From an uncultured Alphaproteobacteria bacterium (GTDB taxonomy: Bacteria > Pseudomonadota > Alphaproteobacteria > Micavibrionales > CSBR16-224): 64,000 nucleotides of DNA. Positions 1-8,779 of this stretch are shown one piece after another. Location: contig CATLPD010000001.1 of assembly GCA_950054485.1 (NCBI GenBank), forward strand, positions 730,463-794,462, given 5' to 3'. The notes beneath the pieces were generated by a model. That model had not been told where the DNA came from. It did no database searches and saw only the letters and a list, made by a program, of their open reading frames with translations. Numbering within the stretch: the stretch's first letter is position 1; each line of letters starts with the position of its first letter. The position numbers were made by a program, and so were the translations under genes.

Positions 1-2093
1 CCGTCACCTGTTGGTAGCGGTGCAACAGGATCTGCGTTTGCAGCGGGAGCATCCTGTCCTGACATATTCGCATCCTGGGCTTGATCGCCCTCATCGGCTT
101 CTTCCATATCCGTAATGCTGATATAGCCGTTTTGTTCACCCAGATTGGCAATCGCCATCGCACTTTGTGATGTCGGGTTGGCGTTTTCATCATCCACCAT
201 ACGGAAACCGTCAACAAGGGCTGCGATATCCGCGCTGTCATCTTTCAAGGCCGGAATTTCCTGTGGCTTCCATTCTTTACTACGCAAGCGATCCAGAACG
301 GATTTCACATCCTGCAGGCTTCTGAGCACATCTTCAGATGGCGGAGGCACAGGTAAAAAGCGCTGGACGCGCATGGCCTTGGCAAAGCCGGGGTTTGAAT
401 AATAAACCTGAATTTCGGTGACATTCGGACCAAAGGCACAGACGGCGCGCCCCTCGGTAAAGCTGCGAAGTTCATCGTAATCCGCACGTGCGCGCAACTG
501 GATGCTGGCATTACCACCATCCATATAGTTTGTGGCAGATGATCCGCGGGAATAGCCCGATACTTCGGTCACATAGGCCTGACCAACTGTCTTTTCAAAG
601 AATTCTTTGGTTTGGGTCGGGTCTTCCAGCTTGCCGAATAATTTAATGTTACAGTTCGCAGTAATTGAACGTGCTTCTTCCTTAACGCGTTTTTCCATCG
701 CGGGTAAATCCTGCGCGGCATAGACAAGGCAGAAACCCAGCGAGCGGGCCTGCGCGGCCATAACGGCCATACCTTGGGCGGCATAATAACCGACCTCGTC
801 AAAGATCGCGATAAACGGTGTTTCCGAACGCGCGGGTTTATTTTCAATGGCGGTTTCCGATGATCCCTCGACCGTTGACCCAAGTGTAGCACCCATCATC
901 CCCTTAAGAGTCGAGGCAATAATCTTACCAAGGTTCGCCGTTTCATCGGATGATTTTTCCAGCGCCGGGATCAGGGTAATCATGATGCGCCGTTGCAAAA
1001 CAACATCCATCATGTCGATATCTGCTGCCTGTGTATCAAAAATAAAGCCGTAATCATCCCCTAATGATTGTAGGGAACGGGTGAACTGCATTGACAGATA
1101 TCCGTGCTGTTGGCGTGGGACGGATGAATCAAACGGCGGGGCATCCGGCGGCAATGACTTTTCCTGGCCCTCGTCGTCAAAGGCCTCGTCGACGTAACCC
1201 GGCAGTTCATTCAAATATCCGACAACACCTGCGCGCAGGGTTTCAGGTACGGCCTTGTCACGTGATAATTTAATAATATCACCAAGCCCCATATATTTAC
1301 GGATAACACCAACCGAAATCGGCAGGTTCTGGTTATCGCGTTTCCAGACCAGACAGGGCATCAAGGATGAAACCAGCGCAACCGCACGTTCTTTCCACAT
1401 AGCGTTATCGCCTTCAGCATCGGGCATCAGGCTGACCAACATATTCACAAGATATCCGGCTGAACCGCTTGAGAACGGGTTCATCGTATTTGATGGAACG
1501 CGACCACCGACGTTACCTGTCATATAGTTCATGATCAAAAGGTCATCATCACGGCCAAAACGGCGCGCCATTGCGGATATCGTACTCCATAAATCAGTAT
1601 CAGCCTTACCATCGATGTATAGAAAACCGGATGCCCAGCATAGCGCGTTTGCGGAAATGGACTTCAGGCCTTCGGTTTTACCCGAACCTGTTGTTCCGAG
1701 ATATAAGATGTGTGTACGCGCGTCGTTATTGGTAAACCAGATTTCTTCGCCGCTTTCTTTATCATTTCCGAAATATAAAATGCCTTCGGCTTGTGCGGTC
1801 CCGCCACCGGGTTTAACGTTATTCGGATCCTTGATGCCTGCTGTGCGGGGCAGTTTAAACGGCAGCCTGATCGGGGTTGATTTCAGCCACCAAAAATAAA
1901 GTGCAAGAATAAAGAATATCAGATCGGCAAACAGTCCGATTAACGGGTCAACGGCAATACCAATGGCAGCGCCGCCGAAAATCATTGCCGACATACTGGG
2001 CTGTCGCAAAGCCTCGGCAATGCGTTGGCCTAGCGGGCGGACATCCCGCATCACCAAATCACGTGATGACTGATATTTCTTTTTTAAAGCCAT
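1..2093 (-). CDS. IcmO/DotL-like type IVB secretion coupling ATPase (3' end outside window)
   Basis: This gene reads without a stop from an ATG at 2093 to the window edge, giving at least 697 residues; Legionella DotL/IcmO is about 780. A hydrophobic segment spans residues 36-70, Walker A (GTTGSGKTE) lies at about 133-141 and a Walker B-like FIAIFDEVGYY at about 425. This is the layout of TraD/VirD4-type coupling proteins, inner-membrane hexameric ATPases that bring substrates to the secretion channel. The visible C-terminal tail is acidic and alanine-rich and probably serves adaptor binding. It lies 23 bp after a small membrane protein gene and downstream of an IcmP/DotM-like gene on the same strand. 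In Legionella DotL and DotM belong to the same coupling complex, which supports the call. Whether the system secretes effectors or conjugates DNA cannot be told here. Confidence 0.85.
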   Translation of the reverse strand, partial: MALKKKYQSSRDLVMRDVRPLGQRIAEALRQPSMSAMIFGGAAIGIAVDPLIGLFADLIFFILALYFWWLKSTPIRLPFKLPRTAGIKDPNNVKPGGGTAQAEGILYFGNDKESGEEIWFTNNDARTHILYLGTTGSGKTEGLKSISANALCWASGFLYIDGKADTDLWSTISAMARRFGRDDDLLIMNYMTGNVGGRVPSNTMNPFSSGSAGYLVNMLVSLMPDAEGDNAMWKERAVALVSSLMPCLVWKRDNQNLPISVGVIRKYMGLGDIIKLSRDKAVPETLRAGVVGYLNELPGYVDEAFDDEGQEKSLPPDAPPFDSSVPRQQHGYLSMQFTRSLQSLGDDYGFIFDTQAADIDMMDVVLQRRIMITLIPALEKSSDETANLGKIIASTLKGMMGATLGSTVEGSSETAIENKPARSETPFIAIFDEVGYYAAQGMAVMAAQARSLGFCLVYAAQDLPAMEKRVKEEARSITANCNIKLFGKLEDPTQTKEFFEKTVGQAYVTEVSGYSRGSSATNYMDGGNASIQLRARADYDELRSFTEGRAVCAFGPNVTEIQVYYSNPGFAKAMRVQRFLPVPPPSEDVLRSLQDVKSVLDRLRSKEWKPQEIPALKDDSADIAALVDGFRMVDDENANPTSQSAMAIANLGEQNGYISITDMEEADEGDQAQDANMSGQDAPAANADPVAPLPTGD

Positions 2094-2116
2094 TTAGTTT
2101 TTATCTTTACTATGTC

Positions 2117-2689
2117 CTATTCACCAAAAAATTCGTCGGCCGGTACGGGGCGCCCCTGTTGAATGTCAGGCAGATCTTCCAGATCGCCCCCCATTGTCTG
2201 ACTGTTCGGGCGATCAGGCAGATAGGGGCTGGTCTGCAATTCTTCAGGCGTCATATCCTGCGGCGGGGTCATGCTGCCGGAAAGGATGAAAAGCGTAAAG
2301 CCGACAAATAAAACTGCAAAGGCAACCCAGTATACACGGCGCCAAAAGGTCATCGGGTGCGATGATGTATCTGCAATGGCATCGTCATTTTCAATGGCTT
2401 TCGGGCTATGGGTTGTGACCACGGCAACAGGTTCGGCCTCCAGATCGAACATCACCTTTGAGATTTCGTTCAATGCATCGGTTGCTGCTGATTTTGTTGT
2501 GTATTCGGCCAAAACATCGGACGTGCCATTTTTGTCGAACAGCAGTACGTATTTGCTTTTTCCGCCATCAACCTTAAAGCTGGCACCATCCAGCTGTGAC
2601 AGTTTAACGCGCCAAACCGATGGCGATTTTGCGGATTGAAAGGATACAACCATAGTATCGCCGGATGTTTTTACAAGTGTGTCGGTCAT
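2117..2689 (-). CDS. Small membrane protein between icmP-like and icmO-like genes
   Basis: The 190-residue product has a soluble N-terminal domain (about 1-100), a variable linker, one strong transmembrane segment at about 118-138, and a proline/acidic C-terminal tail of about 50 residues. I recognise no named family. It begins 18 bp after the icmP/dotM-like stop and ends 23 bp before the icmO/dotL-like start, so it is almost certainly co-transcribed with both. Its position suggests an accessory component of the coupling complex. In Legionella the proteins associated with DotL/DotM include DotN, IcmS, IcmW, LvgA and DotZ; none is an obvious match to a single-pass membrane protein like this, so it may be lineage-specific. 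Confidence 0.7.
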   Translation of the reverse strand: MTDTLVKTSGDTMVVSFQSAKSPSVWRVKLSQLDGASFKVDGGKSKYVLLFDKNGTSDVLAEYTTKSAATDALNEISKVMFDLEAEPVAVVTTHSPKAIENDDAIADTSSHPMTFWRRVYWVAFAVLFVGFTLFILSGSMTPPQDMTPEELQTSPYLPDRPNSQTMGGDLEDLPDIQQGRPVPADEFFGE

Positions 2690-2707
2690 CTTTTATCGTC
2701 CTTTTTC

Positions 2708-3868
2708 CTACTTGGTCCTTGGTGGTATTTTGCGTGCATCGGGGCCAGTCAGGGTTTTTTCAAAAACCTTGATCACATCTTCGAAGCGGGGTGATGGGAT
2801 GCGTTGGCCTGCAATAAGTTCGTTTGTATAATGTGCCATTGCGCCCGCAGCCTCGGCATGATATGACTTGCGGCCCAGATTATTTAATGGATACCACAAT
2901 GTGCGGTCATATCCACGCAACCACACAAATGCAGCCGACGCCATAACGCCGCCTTCTTCGCGTGCGCGCTGCAAGGCTCTCAACATGGCTGTGGTCTGAT
3001 AGGCATGTTTTTTCGTATCCTGATTTAAAGCGCGGCATATGGCAGGTGAACGGATTGTTTTATTGATCTTTGAACGCAGTGCTCCCGTCGGTTTGAAACC
3101 GCTTTTGGCGCTCCAGCATTTGGCCATTTCTTTTAAAATATCTTCGGATTCTTTACGTTTGCGAACCGATTTCAGGGCGCAGGCCGCATATATGCCGCGG
3201 GCGTGCATAGGCAGTTTTTGAGGGCCTTGCCAGCGCGGACCCAGTTGTTGGGCCAATGCGCGGTATGATGCGGCGTAATCAAGTTTGCCGCCCTCAAATT
3301 TGATGTTGTGATAGGCTACCCATTCTTCAGGGGCCAAGGCCTCGGCAAATAGCGGTAGTTTGGCGGGAACAGGGTCGCCCGGTGCGCGGCTGGGCGATTT
3401 ATTCGGGTTAAAATCGATAAAGGGCACGATAAAGGGGAACATTTTTGCCTGTTCTCCCATCAATGTATCCAAGGAGAATTTGCGTCTGAAATACGTGCCG
3501 GGCCCTTTGAATATCGACCATATCGACATGATGCCCAAAAGAACGACAAAAATATATTTTACCTGTGAGAGGGCCAGCTGGCTCATAACCTTGATATAAT
3601 CAAGTGTGATGCTGTCAGGATCAGCATTGGGCAGCCATTCTTTCCATTTTCCAAGCACTTGCGGCCCGGCCACTGGGTGTTCGATCGCATAGTCGTCGCC
3701 GACAATCCAGCTGGCGATGTGCAATTCGCCCACCCGAACCCAACGCAGCAGGCTCAGCAGTTCCGTTGAGAAAATAGACCAGATGACAAAACAGATTCCG
3801 CCTATGATAAAAATGACGAAACCCGTTAAGATAAATTCCTCATGCGGGCTTTTCTGCTGATTAGACAC
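2708..3868 (-). CDS. IcmP/DotM-like type IVB secretion protein
   Basis: The 386-residue product matches the length of Legionella IcmP/DotM (about 376). Two hydrophobic segments are visible, at about 14-34 and 95-118, followed by a long soluble C-terminal domain. DotM is an inner-membrane partner of the DotL ATPase, and its cytoplasmic domain recognises acidic C-terminal signals on some effectors. A stretch near residues 240-275 is rich in Arg and Lys, as expected for such a surface, though I cannot map individual residues. It is the first gene visible in the minus-strand run of three; upstream lie about 230 bp of AT-rich DNA and a tRNA. Confidence 0.75.
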   Translation of the reverse strand: MSNQQKSPHEEFILTGFVIFIIGGICFVIWSIFSTELLSLLRWVRVGELHIASWIVGDDYAIEHPVAGPQVLGKWKEWLPNADPDSITLDYIKVMSQLALSQVKYIFVVLLGIMSIWSIFKGPGTYFRRKFSLDTLMGEQAKMFPFIVPFIDFNPNKSPSRAPGDPVPAKLPLFAEALAPEEWVAYHNIKFEGGKLDYAASYRALAQQLGPRWQGPQKLPMHARGIYAACALKSVRKRKESEDILKEMAKCWSAKSGFKPTGALRSKINKTIRSPAICRALNQDTKKHAYQTTAMLRALQRAREEGGVMASAAFVWLRGYDRTLWYPLNNLGRKSYHAEAAGAMAHYTNELIAGQRIPSPRFEDVIKVFEKTLTGPDARKIPPRTK

Positions 3869-4100
3869 AATTTGACCCTTGTCTTTTGTTTAATTGCCAA
3901 CGCCGGATAAAAAATGATCGACTATGCAGTCGACATTCATAAAGATTAGCACTTCCCCCGACAGATTAAAACCGTCGTTTTTTCTATTTAGACTATAAAA
4001 TATAGCATGATTTGCTAAAAAATGAATGAAGAGTGTAAAAAACGCATTTTTCGGTTGCAAAACACATGATGGTTTCCTATATTGCGACAGTTCCGATTAT

Positions 4101-4175
4101 GCCGGCATAGCACAGTGGTAGTGCAGCGGTTTTGTAAACCGAAGGTCGGGAGTTCGAATCTCTCTGCCGGCACCA
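4101..4175 (+). tRNA. tRNA-Thr (UGU)
   Basis: The sequence folds as a cloverleaf with acceptor strands GCCGGCA/TGCCGGC, a D-arm GCAC...GTGC, an anticodon loop TTTGTAA (anticodon TGT), a T-arm GGGAG-TTCGAAT-CTCTC and an encoded CCA end. The first anticodon-stem pair is a G-A mismatch. Short open frames crossing this site on both strands are artefacts. Confidence 0.95.
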
Positions 4176-4323
4176 TTTCCCCTTCTTTTTCAACAAAATC
4201 AATATTCAGTCTTCCTATTATTTCCGGGGCTTTAATCAATGGTACTTGCCTTAACAAAAAGTTCTAAAAGGGTGGCTTTTCAATTTAATTTGACCAAAGA
4301 AATTCGCAAGCAGGAATTAAGGC

Positions 4324-4345
4324 ATTAAGTACTATAGTACTTAAT
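4324..4345. promoter_or_regulatory. Perfect 22-bp palindrome, candidate operator
   Basis: The 22 bases are identical to their reverse complement, with core AAGTACTATAGTACTT. A second partial copy with the same half-sites (AGTAC-N4-GTACT) lies at 4480-4493, about 150 bp away, and nothing similar was noticed nearby. Spaced palindromes in a non-coding stretch suggest binding by a dimeric regulator. No terminator-like T-run follows, so an RNA hairpin role is less likely. Confidence 0.45.
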
Positions 4346-4479
4346 TTTGTAATTTCTTATAATCCGTACCTGCTTCCTTCATTTATTTTCATTGATCTGA
4401 AATATTGATTCTTAAAGATTTATTGGGTATATTGTCTCTTGTAAGGTGATTTTGACGCAAAGTTAATAAGGTACACAAA

Positions 4480-4493
4480 AGTACAATAGTACT
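4480..4493. promoter_or_regulatory. Second AGTAC-N4-GTACT inverted repeat
   Basis: This has the same AGTAC/GTACT half-sites as the palindrome at 4324-4345, with a non-palindromic AATA centre. It lies shortly before a possible short transcript ending in the terminator at 4558-4588. Confidence 0.35.
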
Positions 4494-4557
4494 ATAAATT
4501 TTATCTGCGGCCACTATGCCAAAAGCAAGATAAACTCTTAATCCTCGTCAAAGGATG

Positions 4558-4588
4558 CCCCCTTGGTTTTATCCAAGGGGGTTTTTTA
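4558..4588 (+). terminator. Rho-independent terminator
   Basis: A nine-base-pair stem CCCCCTTGG/CCAAGGGGG with a six-base loop is followed by a run of six T. No gene on the plus strand ends just before it. It may end the tRNA-Thr transcript or an unannotated small RNA starting near 4450-4500. Confidence 0.75.
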
Positions 4589-4717
4589 TTTTGAAGCCTC
4601 TGGTAATATAATTATAAAATCGACGGGTTTTTAGCAAGTTTTCTTGCTTTTGCATAAAGAATCGGTTATGATGTAAGTATATCAAATAATAAAAAGAACA
4701 AGAAAGGACCGGGGCGC

Positions 4718-4945
4718 ATGCGCATACTGGCCACAGATATAGACAGAAGATTTTCAAATGGCTTTACCGCCATTTCCGCCGAGGGTGCTGATTTTGCGCC
4801 TTCAACCATGATTTTTGCATCTAACCAAGCTGGGGTTTCAGGGATTTTCTCTGATGTGGCATCAAACGGTATGGATCAAATTATCAAATCCGACCACCGT
4901 TATGTTTCGGGGAAAAAACATACACGGGCTTTTCCTTTATCCTAA
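4718..4945 (+). CDS. Small hypothetical protein (75 aa)
   Basis: The frame starts with ATG preceded by AGAAAGGA about 12 bases upstream and ends 31 bp before the next gene. The product is soluble, without membrane segments or motifs I recognise. Support comes from the ribosome-binding site and co-orientation with the following genes; it could still be a chance frame. Confidence 0.45.
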   Translation: MRILATDIDRRFSNGFTAISAEGADFAPSTMIFASNQAGVSGIFSDVASNGMDQIIKSDHRYVSGKKHTRAFPLS

Positions 4946-4976
4946 AACACGTTTCAAAACCGTGGTAAGGTAAATC

Positions 4977-5252
4977 ATGAAAAGTGAAATCATACTTTCA
5001 GATCAGGGGGACGTTTTGTTTGTGCAAAACGCCCCTTTTGATCATATCGTCGTACGTGCCGAATTTTACGTTGAAAGCGGCTTTCTTATTCTTGTCTATG
5101 AAAACGAGGATAGCCGCATGGTGGAATATCAATTTCAGGATAAATCGGTTATAGACGCGATTGTATATGCCCCCACAATTATACTGACCCATGTTGAAAA
5201 CAGCGAGTTGCAGGACGGGTTTGAAGTGCCCCTGATTGCCATCCAGCCATAA
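4977..5252 (+). CDS. Small hypothetical protein (91 aa)
   Basis: The ATG follows GGTAAGGTAAATC, a plausible ribosome-binding site. The product is acidic and beta-rich in appearance, with alternating hydrophobic residues and no transmembrane segment or signal peptide. I recognise no family. It may form an operon with the small gene upstream. Confidence 0.5.
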   Translation: MKSEIILSDQGDVLFVQNAPFDHIVVRAEFYVESGFLILVYENEDSRMVEYQFQDKSVIDAIVYAPTIILTHVENSELQDGFEVPLIAIQP

Positions 5253-5328
5253 TCTTCAAAGTTTATTAAGTTTTTGACTATATCCTTGTGATATCACGCC
5301 CGCTTCAGGGCATTCGGGGATTTTTTTT

Positions 5329-6201
5329 ATGGATATTTGGACGCAGATACAGTTTTTAACCGTACCGAAATGGCTGCGCAATCTGGTTGTGATTTTAACC
5401 GTATTGCTGGTGGGAATATGCGCTTATATGTTCTATTACGCGCTGTCAAACAGCGATGATGGCCTGAACTGGATGGAGGCCGGCGCCTATCTGACGGGTA
5501 TTGTCTTTCCGGTTACATTGATCATTATTTTTGTGGCAGGTGTTCAAACGGGTGTTGAATCAATCCAAAAGAAAATCGATGTTTTTCTGACACAGACTAT
5601 GCCGGATATTTTAAAGCACATTCCGGAACAGCAGGCGGGTTTTATCGAATATGATCCGGATGGGGCGCTGGAAAGCCTGCCGGCCCAGCAAGAAGCCAAA
5701 ATTCTGATATCGCATGTCGAAAGCCACTGTTATGCTGACTACCAGATTATTTTTAAACATCCGGACGGTTCAATCCTGAACCTGCCCATTCGTCCTGAAA
5801 TCAATGTTAAACGCGTTAATTTGTGTATCTATATTGATCCGGACCGTGTGGTCGAGCTGGCAGGTTTGAAAAAATCGGACCCTGATTTTGTTCAAAATAT
5901 GACGCATTGGCTCTATAAGAAATTTGAAGGCACGATCTTTGGCGCGCAGGTCGATATGGTATCGCGTAAAAAGAACATAGAGAAAAACGAAAGCCAGACC
6001 AAAGTTGAGGAAGGCTATAAATTCAATTCAACCCTGTTAAAACGCATCGTCGATGGCAAGGAATATTACGCGATTGTCGCATCTACCCGTATATCCGAAG
6101 ATATGCTGTGGCATTCGGCCGAAACACTGTATTTCACACAGGATCTGATGTTTATGCTGCGCGCCATTGCCTATGAAGCGCCCGAAGTCTTTCAGGTATA
6201 A
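5329..6201 (+). CDS. Membrane-anchored protein with large soluble domain, unknown function
   Basis: The 290-residue product has two hydrophobic segments near the N terminus (about 17-37 and 52-75), the second followed by a coiled-coil-like stretch. A soluble domain of roughly 200 residues of mixed alpha/beta character follows, with a lysine/glutamate-rich region around 210-230. It starts after a 70-bp gap. No catalytic motif is evident, and I do not recognise the family. Confidence 0.7.
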   Translation: MDIWTQIQFLTVPKWLRNLVVILTVLLVGICAYMFYYALSNSDDGLNWMEAGAYLTGIVFPVTLIIIFVAGVQTGVESIQKKIDVFLTQTMPDILKHIPEQQAGFIEYDPDGALESLPAQQEAKILISHVESHCYADYQIIFKHPDGSILNLPIRPEINVKRVNLCIYIDPDRVVELAGLKKSDPDFVQNMTHWLYKKFEGTIFGAQVDMVSRKKNIEKNESQTKVEEGYKFNSTLLKRIVDGKEYYAIVASTRISEDMLWHSAETLYFTQDLMFMLRAIAYEAPEVFQV

Positions 6202-6269
6202 ATTTTTATTCTTAATTTGAACTTTCTGTTTCACAATCCGTATGATTTTTGTGAAAGGAGACATCACAC

Positions 6270-6695
6270 ATGATTAAATATGGTACAGCAGAATGGACCG
6301 GCAGCCTAAAAGACGGCACGGGTCTGATTTCAACGGAAAGCGGTGCGGTTGATAAAATCCAGTACGGCTTTAAAAAAAGGTTCGAGGGCGAGCCCGGCAG
6401 CAACCCAGAAGAGCTGATCGGCGCGGCACATGCATCTTGCTTTGCAATGGCGTTTTCGAACGAGCTAGGAAAACTGGATGTTACAGCTGATAAAATTGAG
6501 GCAAAATCTGAAATTACTCTGGAGAAAAAAGACGACGGCTTTGCGATTACCAAAGCGCATCTGACGGTTTCGGCAAGTGCCGAGGGCGCAACAGAAGACG
6601 TCATCCGCGAGGCGGCCAATAATGCCAAAACAGGTTGTCCGGTTTCCAAACTTTTAAACGCAGAAATTACAATGGATTTAACAATTAAATCATAA
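6270..6695 (+). CDS. osmC: OsmC-family peroxiredoxin
   Basis: The 141-residue product is full length for the OsmC subfamily, which reduces organic hydroperoxides with a two-cysteine thiol mechanism in the cytoplasm. The peroxidatic Cys57 lies in HASCFAMA and the resolving Cys123 in TGCPVSKLL; Arg37, which in this family activates the peroxidatic thiol, is present in KKRFEG. A GAAAGGAG ribosome-binding site precedes the ATG. An aldo/keto reductase starts 10 bp downstream, so the two are likely co-transcribed as an oxidative and carbonyl stress pair. A 235-codon antisense frame across this gene is rejected as a shadow. Confidence 0.9.
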   Translation: MIKYGTAEWTGSLKDGTGLISTESGAVDKIQYGFKKRFEGEPGSNPEELIGAAHASCFAMAFSNELGKLDVTADKIEAKSEITLEKKDDGFAITKAHLTVSASAEGATEDVIREAANNAKTGCPVSKLLNAEITMDLTIKS

Positions 6696-6705
6696 GGATC
6701 AAACA

Positions 6706-7539
6706 ATGAAATCTGAAATTTATAATAATGTGAAAATGCCGAAATTGGGTCTTGGAACATGGCAATTAAAAGATAGTGCCTGTCAGGACATGGTTTTATA
6801 CGCGCTGGAAAATACAGTCTGTCGTCATATTGACACGGCACAGGCTTACGGCAACGAAGCGCAGGTCGGCGCTGCGATCGAAAAATCGTCTGTTGCGCGC
6901 GATGATATATTTTTAACAACCAAAGTCTGGATGGAAAATTTCAAGGCCGATGATGTGATCCCGTCCATTGAAAAAAGCCTTGAGAAACTAAAGACAGATT
7001 ATTGCGATTTGATATTGGTGCATTGGCCCGATAAGGATATTCCGTTTGATGAAACGCTGGGCGCGCTGAAAAAAGCGCAAGAACAGGGTAAGACACGCCT
7101 GATCGGTATCAGCAATTATACAACCGATCAGGTTGAAAAAGTGCGCGGCGATCTGGGCTATGATGTTGCAGTTAACCAATGCGAATATCATCCGTTTCTG
7201 GATCAATCGGTCTTGATTGATCAGGCCCGCAAACACGGTATGATCTTTACAGCCTATAGCCCGATTGCACAGGGTAAGGTGATGTCGGATGAAACTTTGA
7301 AAAAGATTGCCGAAGAACATAATAAGACACCCGTACAGGTGACATTGCGCTGGCTCTATCAGCAAGAGCGCGTTGTCGCTATTCCAAGATCATCCAGCAA
7401 AGGCCATATCACAGATAATTTTGACATCTTTGATTTTGAATTATCCCAAGGTGAAATGGATCGTATTTTTGATTTGGGTAAAAAGGAAATGCGCATTGTT
7501 GATCCTGATTTTGCCCCTGAATGGGATGTTGCCGCGTAA
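6706..7539 (+). CDS. Aldo/keto reductase (2,5-diketogluconate reductase-like)
   Basis: The 277-residue product is a complete AKR of the DkgA/DkgB type, an NADPH-dependent reductase of carbonyl compounds with a (beta/alpha)8 barrel. The catalytic tetrad is visible as Asp43 and Tyr48 in DTAQAYGNE, Lys73 in TTKVW and His106 in LVHWPD. A C-terminal IPRSSS motif for the NADPH phosphate is also present. The physiological substrate (methylglyoxal, diketogluconate or another aldehyde) cannot be read from sequence. It follows the osmC-like gene by 10 bp and precedes a ZIP-like transporter by 8 bp. Confidence 0.9.
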   Translation: MKSEIYNNVKMPKLGLGTWQLKDSACQDMVLYALENTVCRHIDTAQAYGNEAQVGAAIEKSSVARDDIFLTTKVWMENFKADDVIPSIEKSLEKLKTDYCDLILVHWPDKDIPFDETLGALKKAQEQGKTRLIGISNYTTDQVEKVRGDLGYDVAVNQCEYHPFLDQSVLIDQARKHGMIFTAYSPIAQGKVMSDETLKKIAEEHNKTPVQVTLRWLYQQERVVAIPRSSSKGHITDNFDIFDFELSQGEMDRIFDLGKKEMRIVDPDFAPEWDVAA

Positions 7540-7547
7540 CGCCGGTG

Positions 7548-8243
7548 ATGCTTTATCTGATTATTGCCGTTGTCTCGGGCGCCCTGTTGATCGGGGCGCT
7601 TTGGGGTATTTACGGGCCGCTCAGTAAACAGGCCGAAGGTTTTATGGTCGCCCTGGCCGGCGGCGCCCTGATCATTGCCGTTGTGATCGAAATGATTGAA
7701 CCCGCAATTGAAAAGACAACTCTGATACAGGCTTCGGTATATATCATGCTGGGGGCAGGAGCATTCAGTTTTCTCGATTATTTAATAGACGAAAAATGGG
7801 GCGCGCACAGCGGCGGGGGACTTTTGGCGGCTATTACCATGGATGGTGTCCCTGAAAATCTGGCACTGGGTGTCGGTTTGATCGGGGCAAGTATAACGGA
7901 CGTCAGCGCCTTGGCGGCTGCTATTTTCTTATCGAATTTACCTGAAGCTATGGGCGGTGCCAGCGAAATGAAAAAAAGCGGACTCAGCACCAAGAAAACG
8001 CTGGGGCTTTGGGTTGGGTGTGCGCTTTTACTTTCGGCGGCGGCCATTATCGGAAATCAGTTCTTTATAGATGCGGCGCCAAGTGTTCTGGCGCATATCA
8101 ATTGCTTTGCTGCGGGGGCTGTTGTGGCATCGCTGGCGCTGGAGGTTTTTCCGACGGCTTTTAAAGATGATCGTCACTGGGCTGGGGTGGCGGTCGCGAT
8201 TGGATTTATTGCGGCCTATGGCATTTCGACAATCGGGGCCTAG
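7548..8243 (+). CDS. ZIP-family metal transporter-like protein
   Basis: The product (about 231 residues from the ATG at 7548) is almost entirely membrane-embedded, with seven or eight hydrophobic helices. The motif MDGVPENLALG sits where classical ZIP proteins have HxxPEG, and a second NLPEAMGG matches the helix V metal site. ZIP proteins carry Zn, Fe or related divalent cations into the cytoplasm. The usual first histidine is replaced by Asp, so metal choice may differ. I chose 7548 because the longer frame from 7521 begins inside the preceding reductase. Its stop overlaps by 4 bp the end of a convergent gene. Confidence 0.75.
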   Translation: MLYLIIAVVSGALLIGALWGIYGPLSKQAEGFMVALAGGALIIAVVIEMIEPAIEKTTLIQASVYIMLGAGAFSFLDYLIDEKWGAHSGGGLLAAITMDGVPENLALGVGLIGASITDVSALAAAIFLSNLPEAMGGASEMKKSGLSTKKTLGLWVGCALLLSAAAIIGNQFFIDAAPSVLAHINCFAAGAVVASLALEVFPTAFKDDRHWAGVAVAIGFIAAYGISTIGA

Positions 8244-8770
8244 TCGTCTTGTTCCAGATTGGGGTTAAATGCGTCGATCGTTGCCATCGCAATATTCTTC
8301 AGGATCAAAATTACCGAAATCATATGACCGGCCAAAAGGCCATTCCAGACCGTAATGGCATAGAAAAAATAGATAATATAATCATTATTGATTTTATCGA
8401 GTTCTTGAATCGGAAAGCTAATGAAGAATAATAGCGCCACACCCCCGATAAAGGAAATCACACATAAAAGCGCAATTGCTTTCAGATTTGTATAGGTTGC
8501 ATCTTCAAAATCTTCTTCACTACTATAGGCAAGACTGAGGATCGTAATCATCAGGGCCAAAATGGTCGCCGATGACGTCATGATGGCTGCGCCATAATAT
8601 AAACTTGAAGATTGCAGTGTGTTGATAATATCGCGTGCCTGACCCTCTTCAATACCGTCATACAGTCCACCGGTCGCGAATATAATTAAAGCGGCAAGCA
8701 AGAATGCAATCCCCCATGAAAAGAGGATATGGTGGCGCATCGTTTTATTTTTCAGTGTTGATAAAATCAT
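8240..8770 (-). CDS. Four-helix membrane protein, unknown function
   Basis: The 176-residue product has four strong transmembrane segments at about 13-33, 57-80, 95-118 and 131-156 and an acidic C-terminal tail. It has no signal peptide and no recognised catalytic motif. It lies 9 bp after the dihydroorotase gene on the same strand, suggesting co-transcription, and its 3' end overlaps the convergent ZIP-like gene by 4 bp. Confidence 0.7.
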   Translation of the reverse strand: MILSTLKNKTMRHHILFSWGIAFLLAALIIFATGGLYDGIEEGQARDIINTLQSSSLYYGAAIMTSSATILALMITILSLAYSSEEDFEDATYTNLKAIALLCVISFIGGVALLFFISFPIQELDKINNDYIIYFFYAITVWNGLLAGHMISVILILKNIAMATIDAFNPNLEQDD

Positions 8771-8779
8771 CCTGCTTTA

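Noticed and set aside
4015..4267. Open frames on both strands across the tRNA-Thr
   Set aside because: They are translations of the tRNA gene and its flanks; the clear cloverleaf takes priority.
6212..6919. 235-codon minus-strand frame
   Set aside because: It lies antisense to osmC and the start of the aldo/keto reductase, both of which have intact active sites.
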